From: Pyrenopolyporus hunteri
Lineage: Eukaryota; Ascomycota; Sordariomycetes; Xylariales; Hypoxylaceae
Assembly (NCBI GenBank): GCA_902806595.1
Contig: CADCXC010000018.1
Location: 310,001-374,000, forward strand
Length of the DNA: 64,000 nucleotides
Direction of reading: 5' to 3'
Part shown: one piece after another, positions 10,216 through 20,982 of the stretch
Position numbering within the stretch: position 1 is the stretch's first letter
Layout: each line of letters opens with the position of its first letter
The notes under the pieces: model-generated
Seen by the model: the letters and a program-made list of their open reading frames with translations, nothing else
Told to the model about the DNA's origin: nothing
The model's database searches: none
Translations under genes and position numbers: made by a program

Positions 10216-11749
10216 TCACCCAGCCAGTCCATTGTTCCTAGGACGTATTGCCCTGATGCGTAGACCCGTATTTTTAACGTCGAAGGTCTTCGTCTTGGGG
10301 TCCCACCACGAGTGAACGTCGACCGTGAGATAGGCGTCCGACGCCATAACTTCGACAAGCCCGTTCACGTAGATCGATCCCCGCGGGGGGGCGCTGCGGA
10401 GAGGCTGCCACGTCTGCGCAAATTTCCGCTTGAACGCCATCCAGGGGCCGCTCGTGTGCTCTCGCGCGGCTTTGACGCCGTATATATCTCTCGTAGCCTT
10501 CTGCTTGTCAGACGCGGCCTCGGGGATAACCGGGATCGGACTGCCCACACCCGAAGCGGAAGGGACCGAGGGAGGACGCGAGGCAGGCGATGATCCGGCA
10601 GATCCTTTCCCGATGGGAGGAGTTGAGCCCCTTGACGAGCCACCGGTCGCCTGCGCGCCTGCTGGCGGGAGCGGGCTCGGCGTCTTGGATTCGGCTGTCG
10701 GTTTCTTCGGTCTCGGGTTGGCCTTGTCGATAGCCTGTTGCAGAGAGGGGCTCGGAGCCGGATTCGACTCGTATCCGAACAAACTGGCAAAGTATAGAGC
10801 GTTCTGCTTCAGCAGCGCCCCTGAAAAGCTCCACAACGACAAGGTGAGGGCGGAGGGCCAGAGGGCGCGCTGTTCCAGGAGAGCGATTAAGGGCTCGACG
10901 GTTTCCTCTGCGATGTAGGTACCGTCGTGATCGAATAACAGCCTGGAGAGGGTCAGCTTCGGCAGCCTACGGGGCAAATATTGCGGCAGAGCGTTATCCA
11001 TACCCCTTTCGAACGAAAGTTGGCGGCGGCCTGGACGGATACTGGATATCAAGCCAGTACCTTCCTAGCTCCAAATCCCTGCCCCATCTCTGGCTGACGA
11101 GAGTATTTGCTGCCGCGGATTTACGAACGAGCTCGGCGAGGCTGGCTGAGGAGTTCGTCAGCGAGCATTCCCCTTTTGTTTTTGCCCTTTCCTTCTAGCG
11201 CCTTGACAGGTAGGTAGCTTACCCCGGATACTCTTCAAAAGTTCTCTGTCCCTACTCATTCTAATGAAAGTCTGCCACTCCGGGTCGGTGTATTTATAGG
11301 GCGGGGAGGGTACGAGTCGCATAGAAAAGGGGAACGGGATGAACAGAGGCTCGACGTCTTCTTCATCTTGCTTTTCCCTTTGTAATCTTCTCTGTTCCAG
11401 CCTTTCCCTTCGTAATCTTCTCCGTTCTTGAGGGGGCAAATGCGGCTCGTCCACGTCCCACTGGTCGATAAAGGTATCAAAGATAAGGGTGGTGTAGGCT
11501 TCGTAGCAGAGATAGTATACGCAGCCGGCGAGTATGATGTTCCTGCGGGCCGCGAACTTAGCATTGGGACGTGACTCGGCGGTACCTGCTGATATGCGCC
11601 GTCGTTCTCGCCTCTTACCTTGGTTTCAACCATGCCGGACGGATCTTGACCCTATGGAGATGGATGACTTGGGAACCGGGTTTCCTAGTCCCGCTAACCC
11701 TTGCGCCAAGAGTAAAGGGATTCGGTCGTGATCGCAAGAATCGGAACAT
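10216..11749 (-). CDS. Mitochondrial-type membrane protein, unknown function
   Basis: I built four exons that all keep phase: 11749-11619, 11542-11223, 11145-11004 and 10942-10216, giving 439 residues. Introns 1-3 have GT-AG ends, with CTGAC or CTAAG branch-like sites shortly before the acceptors. The first 43 residues contain ten Arg/Lys and no Asp/Glu (MFRFLRSRPNPF start), a good mitochondrial presequence. A hydrophobic stretch (NIILAGCVYYLCYEAY) follows at about 45-64 and could be an inner-membrane anchor. Next comes a charged RRRLRRERLEQRR helix, then an aromatic segment around LELGRYWLDIQYPSRPPP, a Pro/Ser-rich linker, and a C-terminal block (RGSIYVNGLVEVMASDAYL). I do not recognise a named family. 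It is divergent from the DUF3844 gene. Confidence 0.7.
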
Positions 11750-12598
11750 GGCGGGTGCAATGCGATCGGGGCGCGCCCGGGATCGGCGGCCGAGGGGAGG
11801 AGGGGGGGAGAAAGGTGAAGGCGGGGCGGGATGAGCCTTTCGATGACACTGAGATGCGATGTGTTGTTGATATTATTGATGCTTGGTAAAATGATGGGAG
11901 GTTTTATTTCTTATACGCCGGCGGTTGTCTATTCTGCGTAGTTTATTCCATAGCGGCTCGACGACGAATATATACTGGTACTTGCAAAATTACTCGGCAG
12001 TTAGTGAGTTAGTTGGTTGGTTGTGGAACACGGAGCGGAGGCTTTGTAAATCGAGAGGCGAGGGAATAAAATAACAAAAAGCAAAAAGAAAGAAAAAAAA
12101 ATTAGAAAATAAAAAATAAAAAGTACCTAGAGGCTTAAAAAGGCCCTTCACATAAACGTGGAAAGACCCAGGACCATGTGCTTCCAGAAGTTCGAGACCC
12201 TGGCTTCCCAATTATTCCAAACCTTACGTACGTTGATCCCCGCCGTCGAATCAGACGGTCCCGTAGAGGTAGTACATAGTATATTACATGTATGGGTAGG
12301 TAGGTACCTGGGTAACCAGAAAAAAGGTTGAAGGAACGGTATAGGTAGTATGATAACATGTACCTCTGTGCCACGTATCTTATCAGATCTGCGTGTCACG
12401 TGCAACTTGCATATAGTCCGAAGAATCTCTATACTATCGTGGATAGCTGCATGTACCTATGCATCTATTGAGATACGTAATTAAAGAGGCTACCATCTAG
12501 CGTCTCTTGTCCCTGAGCTGCTGCGGCGTCACCTCTGCCTCGTCTTCGTCATCTCCATCACACCCAAAACAGCTTCGAGGCCAACCAATCTCGACAAA
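11750..12598. other. Divergent promoter region
   Basis: About 850 bp between two divergently transcribed genes, so it should hold both promoters. It contains A-rich tracts (about 12062-12122) and TAGGTAGGTACCTGGGT repeats near 12296-12312. Open frames on the minus strand here have no coding signature. Confidence 0.5.
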
Positions 12599-13870
12599 AT
12601 GAAGCTGCGTGGCTTCTTATTACCGACTTTAGCTGGCGTCGCCGCCGCCAGCGCGAAAGAACAGATACAGAACGCGGAGGCGTATATCATCAGGCAATCA
12701 AAGTCCACGACCTCGTCGAATCCTCCCTCGATACCGAACGAGCTCGCCCGAACCATCCTCCTCCAGCGCCTTAGCACGTCAGAGCAGCCGTCAGCCATAG
12801 GCCAACTACCCGAGTCCGTTCCGTTGGATGAGTCCATATCCCACATCAACCATTTCGGAAAGCCTCCCCGACCGCTATTCGGAGATGTCGAGGACGCGAA
12901 CGAGCCGAGCCAGCTCATCATCGCCTTCTCCGGCGTCACAGCCGACAAGCACGAGGACCTAAAGGCTGCTATACCACGCGTACCTCTGGCATTCACGGCT
13001 CCCGGATTGAGCCAACTGCCTGTCGGGGGAAAGAAATCGAGCTGCGCATTCGAACAGGCGATCGACCCTAGCAACAATAAGTGCTGGAAGGGCAAGACGC
13101 AGTACCTCGAGTACAACGTCGCCAAGGTACACATTGCATCCATCCATGGGATTAAATACATGAAGACCACATAACTAACTAACAATCAACAGGACAAGGA
13201 CGTGATCGCACAACTAGGCCAAAACCTCGATTCCCTCAACGCCCTCGCCCTCGACGGCAAGCTAGAAACCGCCATCGTCGTCCTCGCAGCCCCCGGCTCC
13301 GAATCCGACGAGCTGCGCCGCCGCGTAGCCAAGGAAGAGCAAGTCTTAGCCGCCACCGACGACGACGATGATGGCGACATCCAAATCCCCACGGCCGACT
13401 CGACCGTCAGCCACCCGGGCGCCAACGCGGACAAGCCGTTCCACGCCTTCGGCTCCGGCGTCGGCTCCAGCTCCGGCTCCTCCTCGCCCGCGGCCTTCCG
13501 GCCCCAGGGCGTGCTCCCGGCGTGCTTCGCGTCGCACAACGCGTGCGTGAGCGCGACGGACGGCTGCTCGGGCCACGGGTCGTGCATCGACCGGTGGGCG
13601 GGCGCGGGCGCGGGCTCGGCCAAGGGCGCGTGCTTCTTCTGCCGGTGCATGGCGACGACGGAGGCGGTGGCGAGGAACCGCACGGGCGTGTTCCACTGGG
13701 GCGGCGCGGCCTGCCACAAGCGCGACGTGAGCACGCCCTTCTGGCTGTTCGCCGGCGTGTCCGTCGTGCTCGTGGCCACGGTCGCCTTCGCCGTCGGCCT
13801 GTTGTTCGGCGTGGGCGAGGAGAAGCTGCCGGGCGTTATTGGGGCGGGTGTTTCGAGGTCTTCGAAGTAG
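12599..13870 (+). CDS. DUF3844 (Vps3844-like) single-pass membrane protein
   Basis: Two exons: 12599-13126 and 13193-13870, giving 401 residues; the intron carries CTAAC repeats before the CAG acceptor. An N-terminal signal peptide (MKLRGFLLPTLAGVAAASA) sends it to the secretory pathway. The N-terminal half is a lumenal domain conserved in fungi. The C-terminal region is cysteine-rich and EGF-like (ACFASHNACVSATDGCSGHG, then CFFCRC), followed by a transmembrane helix (FWLFAGVSVVLVATVAFAVG) and a short cytosolic tail. This layout matches the fungal DUF3844/Vps3844 family, assigned to ER or vacuolar membranes with poorly known function. A Ser/Gly/Pro-rich linker and an acidic run (DDDDDGD) separate the parts. 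The family call is from memory of the cysteine pattern and architecture. Confidence 0.85.
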
Positions 13871-14457
13871 GATGGGTGCATATATTGATACCTAGGTAGG
13901 TATCCGGGTATATGATGGCCGTCTTGTCTGGACAGAGTTTTAAGTTGCCTGGGAGAGAGACAGACTTGCTGAAGTCGATAGAAGAAAGGGGCATGAAGAA
14001 TGAAGGGCTAAGTCGTACTTGTATGGTATATCCATACATTGTATGGTATATCCATACATTGTATGGTATATCCATACATTGTATGGTATATCCATACATT
14101 GTATGGTATATCCATACATTGTATGGTATATCCATACATACGGCAATCAATAATGCGGCTGCGAATGTATCATACGTGTATCGATACCGGGGACAACGTC
14201 AGAAGCAAGCAAGCAAAGCAAAGCAAAGCACAGAAACGGATGCTGGTTAGCATATCTGTCCCCCGTCTCGTAAGGGGTTGTCAGATGGTATTTCATTATT
14301 ATGTAGAAGGTTTAGGCTCATAACACGATTTTGCAAGATTCAATCATCAATTTGACTCGAGTTTCTCTTAGCATCATGAGCTCCATGATATCCTTATTCT
14401 AAACCATTGGGTTGGGTATCGTAGCACTATATCAAACCATATTATCTATACCACAGA
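13871..14457. other. Convergent intergenic region with minisatellite
   Basis: It lies between the 3' ends of the DUF3844 gene and the Ntr2 gene. It contains a perfect 20 bp tandem array (listed separately) and a short AAGC/AAAGC repeat near 14206-14229. No gene seen. Confidence 0.5.
14021..14140. repeat. Minisatellite, six 20 bp units
   Basis: Six head-to-tail copies of GTATGGTATATCCATACATT fill 14021-14140; only the last base of the sixth differs. Each unit contains the inverted repeat GTATGG-TATAT-CCATAC, so every copy can form a small hairpin on either strand. Reading frames through it are open on both strands, purely because of the repeat. Confidence 0.97.
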
Positions 14458-16113
14458 TCACATCTCCATCTCCATCTCCGACCGCTGCCTCACCGGCGTG
14501 GTCCCCAAACTTTCTAATCCCCTCTCGCCGGGTGTTCCTCCGCCTGCCCTCGCTTGGTCTAGCAGAGACCTCGCCGCCTCGACGCTATCCGGCGGAATAC
14601 TGCCTCTCATCCCAGTCTCCCCTGCACCATCAACATCACCACCACTACCATTCCCATTCTCATCCCCATTCTTATTCTCCCCCGCCGCCGTAGCACCAGC
14701 CATCAAAGCACGATACCTCTCCCCCGCCTCATTCAGCAAGCGCTGGACCTCCGGCTCCCTCGCCAATATGCCCTCGCGCTCCGCCTTGATCTCCTCGATC
14801 CGCGCCCTCAGCTTCTCCATCTCCTCCTGCTTCCGACGCAAGCGCTCCTTGAACTGGGCCGTCAGATCAGCCAGGTCCGGGAGCGGCGTGATGCGCGGCA
14901 CGACGGCGAGCGGGTTAAGCGCACCGCCACCGCTACCGCCGAGACGCAACCGCCGCTCCCGCTCCTCCGCCAGCCCGTCCATCCCCGCGCGCGTCTGCGC
15001 CGCCTCGTACGCGGCCCGCCGCTCGGCCTCGGAGTCGTCCGACTCCTCGCCGTCCGCGCCCTCCGCCGCCGTGATCAGCGACGCCATCTCCGCGCGGCGG
15101 CGCCGGCGCGCCTCGCGCTCCGCCCGCTTGCCGAGCGAGAGCCCGCCGTCCTCGACGAACTCGTCGAAGCCCTCGCCCAGGTCCTCGTCCTCGGGCACGA
15201 GGCGCGTGCTGTCCTTCTTCCTAGCAGCGCCGTCCTGGCGTCGCGAGAGCACCGTTAGGTACGAGTCCCCGTGCCCTCGGCCGCCGTCGTCGTTCGAGTC
15301 CGAGAGGGAGATGAAGTCCTCCGTGTCCCGCAAGGCTCCTTCCTGGGCGCGGCGGGCGCGTCGGGCTTTCTTCTCTTGGATCTCGGCTTCGGTGAGGATG
15401 GCGGTGGGTTTGGAGGGGGCGGCGGTCTCTACGACTACGGCGCCTTCGAGCTCTGACGGGTCGAGGATCATCTCGTCGTCGGAGGCTGGCGCGAGCTTGG
15501 AGAGGTCCTGGGGCGTGTTGGGAGTGGAGAGTTGTAGTTCGGAGAGGTACTCTTTGCTATACCGCGGACGGTCCTCGTCGGCGTCTGCGGAGCGCATGGG
15601 CAGCCGGTTGAGAGGAAGGTTCTTCGCGATACCCTTCTTATAGGCGCTATTCTCGACTGCGGCGTGGGCGAGCGTCGTGGTACGTTTGGGGGTAGAGAAT
15701 TCCTCGCCTCCGAGTATCATAGAATCTTCGTCTGCGGGAGCTTCCTCCGCTGGAACGCCGAACGAGAGCCGTGAGCTAGACGCTTTCTTTTTTGCTTTGG
15801 TAGACCCTGACCTCCCCAGCGGTGGTCGGATCCGTAGAGATGCACCGCCATCGTCGTCATCATCTGCTCCTTCTTTGGTATTCGTGGAGGCGGGTTGTTG
15901 ATCCGAAGGCGTATCATCTTCGAGCTTATCGACGTTTATACTCTTACGTAGGGATGAGTGCTTAAAGGGCTTGCGATTTGTTTTGAACGAAGGTTGTAAC
16001 GCGGGTCCTTGGGGTTCTTCCGGTGGATTCAGAGATTCGGTCGGGATAGTATCGTCATCGTCGTCTTGCACAGTGATCTTGCGCGCTTTGCGTTTGGCCC
16101 CGAATGAGCTCAT
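14458..16113 (-). CDS. NTR2: Ntr2-like spliceosome disassembly factor
   Basis: A single uninterrupted frame of 551 residues starting MSSFGAKRKARKITVQDDDDD. The layout fits the nineteen-complex-related protein 2 family (NTR2 domain; relatives of PAXBP1/GCFC): a basic then acidic N-terminus, a conserved YSKEYLSELQLSTPNTP segment near residues 185-202, an EEDEDLGEGFDEFVEDG-like acidic patch near 310-325, and a predicted coiled coil (LRRKQEEMEKLRARIEEIKAE) near 430-460. In yeast, Ntr1-Ntr2 recruits the helicase Prp43 to release the lariat spliceosome in the nucleus. It is divergent from SmG. The antisense 381-codon frame in the same DNA is a GC-bias shadow. The family assignment is by remembered motifs, not by a search. 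Confidence 0.78.
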   Translation of the reverse strand: MSSFGAKRKARKITVQDDDDDTIPTESLNPPEEPQGPALQPSFKTNRKPFKHSSLRKSINVDKLEDDTPSDQQPASTNTKEGADDDDDGGASLRIRPPLGRSGSTKAKKKASSSRLSFGVPAEEAPADEDSMILGGEEFSTPKRTTTLAHAAVENSAYKKGIAKNLPLNRLPMRSADADEDRPRYSKEYLSELQLSTPNTPQDLSKLAPASDDEMILDPSELEGAVVVETAAPSKPTAILTEAEIQEKKARRARRAQEGALRDTEDFISLSDSNDDGGRGHGDSYLTVLSRRQDGAARKKDSTRLVPEDEDLGEGFDEFVEDGGLSLGKRAEREARRRRRAEMASLITAAEGADGEESDDSEAERRAAYEAAQTRAGMDGLAEERERRLRLGGSGGGALNPLAVVPRITPLPDLADLTAQFKERLRRKQEEMEKLRARIEEIKAEREGILAREPEVQRLLNEAGERYRALMAGATAAGENKNGDENGNGSGGDVDGAGETGMRGSIPPDSVEAARSLLDQARAGGGTPGERGLESLGTTPVRQRSEMEMEM

Positions 16114-16475
16114 CTCGTATAATTCTCGAATATCTAGGTTTCCAGTTAAGTAAGGCCGCTATACTGGAAATCTAATCCTATTATAGAGTTGACAATTGCA
16201 AAATGTTGAAGTTGGACATTAAAAGGGACATGGACATTGAAGATGGATAGAAGGAAACTACCTAGGTACTTACCTAGGTACCGACAATGTACCTTTGTAT
16301 AGGCTGTAGCCTGCATTGGAAATTCTTTATCGATAGAGAGCTTAAATCCATTATCTTATCAGCGAACCGCGAAGCTTGGGGCTCTTTTCGACCGCCAACC
16401 GTCAACAACTTAACCTTCCTCCCATTACAATCCAGCACTCAGCTCCCGTCAAAAAATCAATACGACTCTATCAAG
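16114..16475. promoter_or_regulatory. Divergent promoter shared by Ntr2 and SmG
   Basis: 362 bp separate the two divergent start codons, so both promoters and leaders must lie here. It contains CCTAGGTACTTACCTAGGTACC at about 16261-16282, a copy of the dispersed TACCTAGGTA motif. No TATA box was assigned. Confidence 0.55.
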
Positions 16476-16929
16476 ATGGCGCCCGCACAGCCAGAGCTGA
16501 AGAAGGCATGTTCTCGCAACTACATCACAATTAGAGATGCCCGACTCGCTAACTTTCTTTGTAGTACCTCGACAAGAGGCTATTCGTCCAACTGAATGGC
16601 AGCCGCAAGGTCCTAGGCGTCCTCCGTGGTTACGATGTGAGCAACCCCACGACGCGCTCTTTTTCCACCGACTCACGCGCGAGCCTCCCAATTCTTTACG
16701 AATGTACGAACTGACTTCACCCAGGTCTTCCTAAACATTGTTCTGGACGACGCCGTAGAAGAGAAGGATGGGGGTGAGAAGGTCAAGTTGGGAATGGTCG
16801 TATGTACTCGCGAAATATCAGCATTGCGAGCATCAACATGAACTAACTACGGCCCTTTAGGTCATCCGAGGTAATTCCGTCGTCATGCTGGAAGCGCTGG
16901 AGAGAATCGGTGGAGATCGCGATAAATGA
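16476..16929 (+). CDS. SMX2: Small nuclear ribonucleoprotein G (SmG)
   Basis: Four exons: 16476-16505, 16565-16636, 16725-16799 and 16861-16929, giving 81 residues. The sequence carries the Sm1 fold (LDKRLFVQLNGSRKVLGVLRGYD) and the Sm2 segment (MVVIRGNSVVMLEALE). SmG is one of the seven proteins that ring the Sm site of U1, U2, U4 and U5 snRNAs. The length is normal for the family. Intron 1 starts GC (AAG|GCATGT) rather than GT; the acceptor TTTGTAG follows a CTAAC branch site, and the protein is only continuous with this GC-AG intron. Introns 2 and 3 are ordinary GT-AG. It shares a short divergent promoter with the splicing factor Ntr2. Confidence 0.96.
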
Positions 16930-17428
16930 ACACCCCACGATATGGACTACGCAAACGTCCAGGCCAAGTCCTAGTTGATACCCACGCGGAAACAAACCAG
17001 CAGTGCATTTAGCAGGTCATAAACCGAGAGATACCGGAAGCCTAAATCCGAACGGCGTTTTTTTACGAATGGCAAAAGTCTACGGGGGGTACATATTCTA
17101 CAAAGGGTCAGTCCGGCGGCTACACCTGCTAAAGGAGCCAATGGCTTACTCTCCGGGAGTTCAGGTCTGTAGCTATATAATTGGTTTCAGAGTATAGACC
17201 CTAATACCATCCGTGCCAACAGTTCTTGAAGCGTTGATATTGTGAATAGACTGAGGTAGCGCACTTGCACTCTCAACGTGAAAGGCGGATTAAGCCACAG
17301 AAACATAGCCAGCCTTCTCTATTCCAGGTTGTCTTACTACTTATTTACCTACCCAGCGAAGAGACCTTGAGACTCTAAGTCTAGAAAATATAGGGAAATC
17401 AACGTGGAACGGCGCAAAAAGTAAACCT
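16930..17428. other. Intergenic, 3' of SmG
   Basis: It holds the SmG 3' untranslated region. No further gene, repeat or RNA was seen before the tRNA. Confidence 0.5.
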
Positions 17429-17531
17429 TGTTCTCGGTGAGGCTCGAACTCACGACCTTTGGATATCCCAATCTTGAGACCGGGTCATATTTCTATGAGA
17501 CCAACGCTCTGACCAACTGAGCCACGAAAAC
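17429..17531 (-). tRNA. tRNA-Met(CAU), elongator, with intron
   Basis: On the minus strand the acceptor stem GTTTTCG (17531-17525) pairs with CGAGAAC, followed by discriminator A at 17429. The D arm is GCTC-AGTTGGTCA-GAGC. The anticodon loop is CTCATAA with anticodon CAT, and the T arm is GTGAG-TTCGAGC-CTCAC. The mature tRNA is 74 nt. A 29 nt intron (GAAATATG...TTGGGAT) follows the base 3' of the anticodon, the standard place for nuclear pre-tRNA introns. The T31/T39 mismatch at the base of the anticodon stem is, as far as I recall, also found in other fungal elongator tRNA-Met genes. The D-arm and T-arm A and B boxes are intact. Confidence 0.93.
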
Positions 17532-20500
17532 AGATGTTCATAGCAAGGTTAACCAAGCCCTATAATGTACTAGTCTTAGACTAGAAAAGCCATAGGACCC
17601 ATAAGGCGAACTATCCACTTGCGGAACCTTTCTATATTACGAGCAGACTCAGTGGTGAAGCTTTGAAACAAACGCTGGGTGCCTGATACAGCATAATAAA
17701 AGTAAAGCGGTTTACTCACATGGACTACGAAATATATTTGGTATTTGGGTGAGTTATGTGTACCTAGGTAGGTAAGTTAAGGAATACCTTCCTAAGTAGG
17801 CACCTACTCGTATAGTAAAACATAATATTCCCCGGTTACGGATAATATTCATAGATACCTCCTAATAGATTCGAATTGCGAAGACACCGTCTAAAGCTTC
17901 TCAGGGCCTTTAACCAAGATTTCATATAGGGCACATAGCATTTGGTCCGGTGGAGATAATAGAGACAATGTCATGATGCCAAGATACCAGCTTAGATAAT
18001 AGAGACTCCGCGCAGTTGGCTTCCTAAGACTCTTAAACCCATATTATTCCCGATCTCTCTTACCACAGGGACCGGCTCTAGTAGAGTTAAGTCTCTTTAA
18101 CTGCTTCTCTTTGAGTGGCTACGTTGTTGCGGAGACAAGACTCAGCGTCACCCGACCTCGTTCGCCAACCACCCATTTAGTAAGAGCTTGATTCTACTGT
18201 CAAAGATCAAGATGGAGCTCGTAACCACCCAGCCAATGAGAATTCGACGTACAATTAGTGGAAGAGAGTTGGGTTTCATTGAAGATCTACTAACTAGAAG
18301 TCATACGTAAATTGAGGAGTGGAAAATATAACCATATCTAAACATGAGCTGTCATCAATGGCCATGCCCGAACTACTCTTTCTTCCTACCAGTGGATAAG
18401 ATTGCATAATATATTGATATTGGTTATTAAAAAATCGGAGCGGGGAGTACAACGTCTTCCTATCAATACCTACGGCCGAGGACCATATGTTGACTATGTC
18501 AGCTGAGCCTAAATATAGTAGTGTCTTAAATTTTTCAACGGTAACTTTAGGCCAGTTGAACGAAAAATATGGAACTGAGAAAGACGTTTGTTTCTAAACC
18601 TACGACCTAGTAGATAGTGAAACAACCGGTAGAAAAGCTGATCTAAATTTCGCAAATATCAAAGCTGTTAAAATACGCGACTGTTAGGCCGACAATAGAG
18701 CCCAAACTTCTGGATATGGTGCCGCTCAATCTTTGCGCCAGATCGTCGTAGATGGGTACGCGGGTAAGACGAACCGCGGCTAATGATAGCCGCAATCCGG
18801 GGAGCAGTAGGTAGGTAATTATCTCCCACACCCAGATAAATAAGTTATTTATAACTTTAGCTTTATTATATTTCTTACTAAACCCCATATTCGGGAAAGA
18901 GTTATGACACTGTGCTTTGTAAAGTCTAATAAGATCATCAATGAGGCGTTAAGTCGTCGAATATCGCCGAAGAATGCCGTTGTTGCCGTTGTTGGGTCGT
19001 GCGTGATTCGATCAGACAACCAACACTCGAAGAAAGCTCGGGGAAACACGGACGCGGAGAGCTGCTTTGTAATTCACGACGATAACTCGATAGCTAATTA
19101 GCTAAATGAGTCATGGAAAGCGACAAATTTAATTATTTAGAGAGAATGCTGACTACGTGGCTTGGAAGTAAGAAAGGCCATGAAGCTTAATAGGTTATGG
19201 CTAATATTACCCGACGCCTCCCACCTCTTCTGGAATCACTGGGAGTGTCATTAACATAGTATCCAGCGAGTAACAATGGGTTAATTGATAGGTCTCTGGC
19301 AGTTATAATTATCAGTGGGTTGGGGGCTGGAAAGGTATGCGAACGAATCTGTATCTCCATTCAACAGCTCAACCACAAATCGCCTAACGTAATACCTATT
19401 AACATTGAAGAAACAGGCACCTAACATCGAACATGACACTATCTGGGGTGTTATATGTGGTATCTTACGCAACAACTATAGAGCACGTTACAAGGGGAGT
19501 GTGCAATATATTGGAACATCCCGCGTTACCGTTACCGGACTAAAATTTGTCTTCGCTCAAGTCCGACACACCACATTGCCCTCCTCCTTGGCATGGTCAC
19601 AGGCGTTTGGATCGCACGGGACGCATGGAACAAGCTTTCGAGATAGCGTATTCCGGTTGATCAGCTCTGACGGTTCGACATACCAGAAATAGACCTGGCT
19701 ATTCTATGGACTTGGGCTTGGACTCCGGTTCTTGAAACCGTCATCAATCCTACTAGAGACCTTTGACGCGTCCGGACTATGTTCTCCTCATTCGAAATGC
19801 AAATTTGGTCGGCGAAGAAAACCCTTGGCTCTTACGTTTCGGTAGTTGTTACCTGGTATGCCCATCGGCGTGTGGCGGTCAAGCACTGTGATAAGGGAGC
19901 AGCCGTGTCTAGATCTTCCCCTCGACTTCTGACTATCCGCGCCTACCGGTATGCATATGTGTATGCGCCACGAGCTTCGACTAGGGGTGTTGGAAACCAG
20001 CCATAGTAACGCAACGAGCGGATCGATTCCATACATAGCACTATAAGGAGAAATTTCCGTCGAAAAAAAAGGCCAAAGTGAACGAAAGAAGAAATTTTCT
20101 TCGCGGAGCAGCGCTATGTCTTCCATTTACCTTGGTATGAATGATAGTCCTACCTGACGAAAGAAGGATGCAACCTTGCAGGGCTACATCGTCGACCGAG
20201 TGATTACGTACGATCCTCGCAGCCAATTGGAGGCGCAATAGCGGTCAAGCCAGCGAATTCCCCTCCCCTTGGTAAGATATGCACATGCGGCCGCCTGCTT
20301 GCGGTTTAGCCGCATGCTCAAGCGACGTATCCGACCAGAGGGAACCCATGTAGGCTACCCAATCGACGGCGTCGCCGCAAGGAGGGAGCCAATCATCGAG
20401 CCGTCAGCATGCCGGCTCATTTCAAGTTGACAAGAACTCCCCCAGGTTCCCAGCTGCTGATGGGCACCCGGACAGCGTGATATAGGGCATGGTCTAGTTG

Positions 20501-20982
20501 CGTGAGGTGTCTCCAATCAACGTCGACGATGTGGCGGCATCTACGGTTGCCGAAAATGGGGGTGCTGAGCCGGACCTATTAATAAACCAATCAGACGGAT
20601 AATCTTCGTCGACAATAGCTATCATCTATAGGCTGCGGCTTCATCTATACCTAGCACCGGCCATCTGCCGCACTAATGAGTTAGCTAATGCATATGTACG
20701 CTTCGCCGCTCCATGCCCTCCGTAGACACCAGCAGTATAGCTATCCCCCTGGGAACTCTGGTACCGTATGGAGGTTGCTACTCTATTGCTTACATACATC
20801 CGTTATATCATGCGGCAATATCCTCACTCCGGCGCTGACCTCTGATCCTGGGGAAATGCTTCGATCACGTCGCATTTAACTCGTAGCGTCGTAGCTACAT
20901 ACAAAGATCTCTAATCATCCTCGAGGTCTCCCGCAAACTTATCCACCGAGTTTCGCATTGGTATGATCGCGTTGCTGGCACC
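17532..20982. other. Gene-poor intergenic region
   Basis: About 3.4 kb without a gene I can support. Short frames at 18643-18888, 18849-19049, 19405-19692 and 20041-20238 have no motif, no likely splice partners and ordinary chance length. Copies of the CCTAGGTA-type motif occur near 17762. A small hairpin (ATGCGGC...GCCGCAT) lies near 20285-20316. Possibly the remains of old, unrecognisable repeats. Confidence 0.5.

Noticed and set aside
12529..13185. 218-codon minus-strand frame opposite DUF3844 exon 1
   Set aside because: The plus strand has a signal peptide, splice sites and a coherent protein; this is its shadow.
14021..14140. Tandem array as a CRISPR-like locus
   Set aside because: The units are directly adjacent with no unique spacers, and the organism is a fungus; it is a minisatellite.
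14498..15643. 381-codon plus-strand Ser/Pro/Arg-rich frame
   Set aside because: Antisense of the Ntr2-like gene, which has the coherent protein features.
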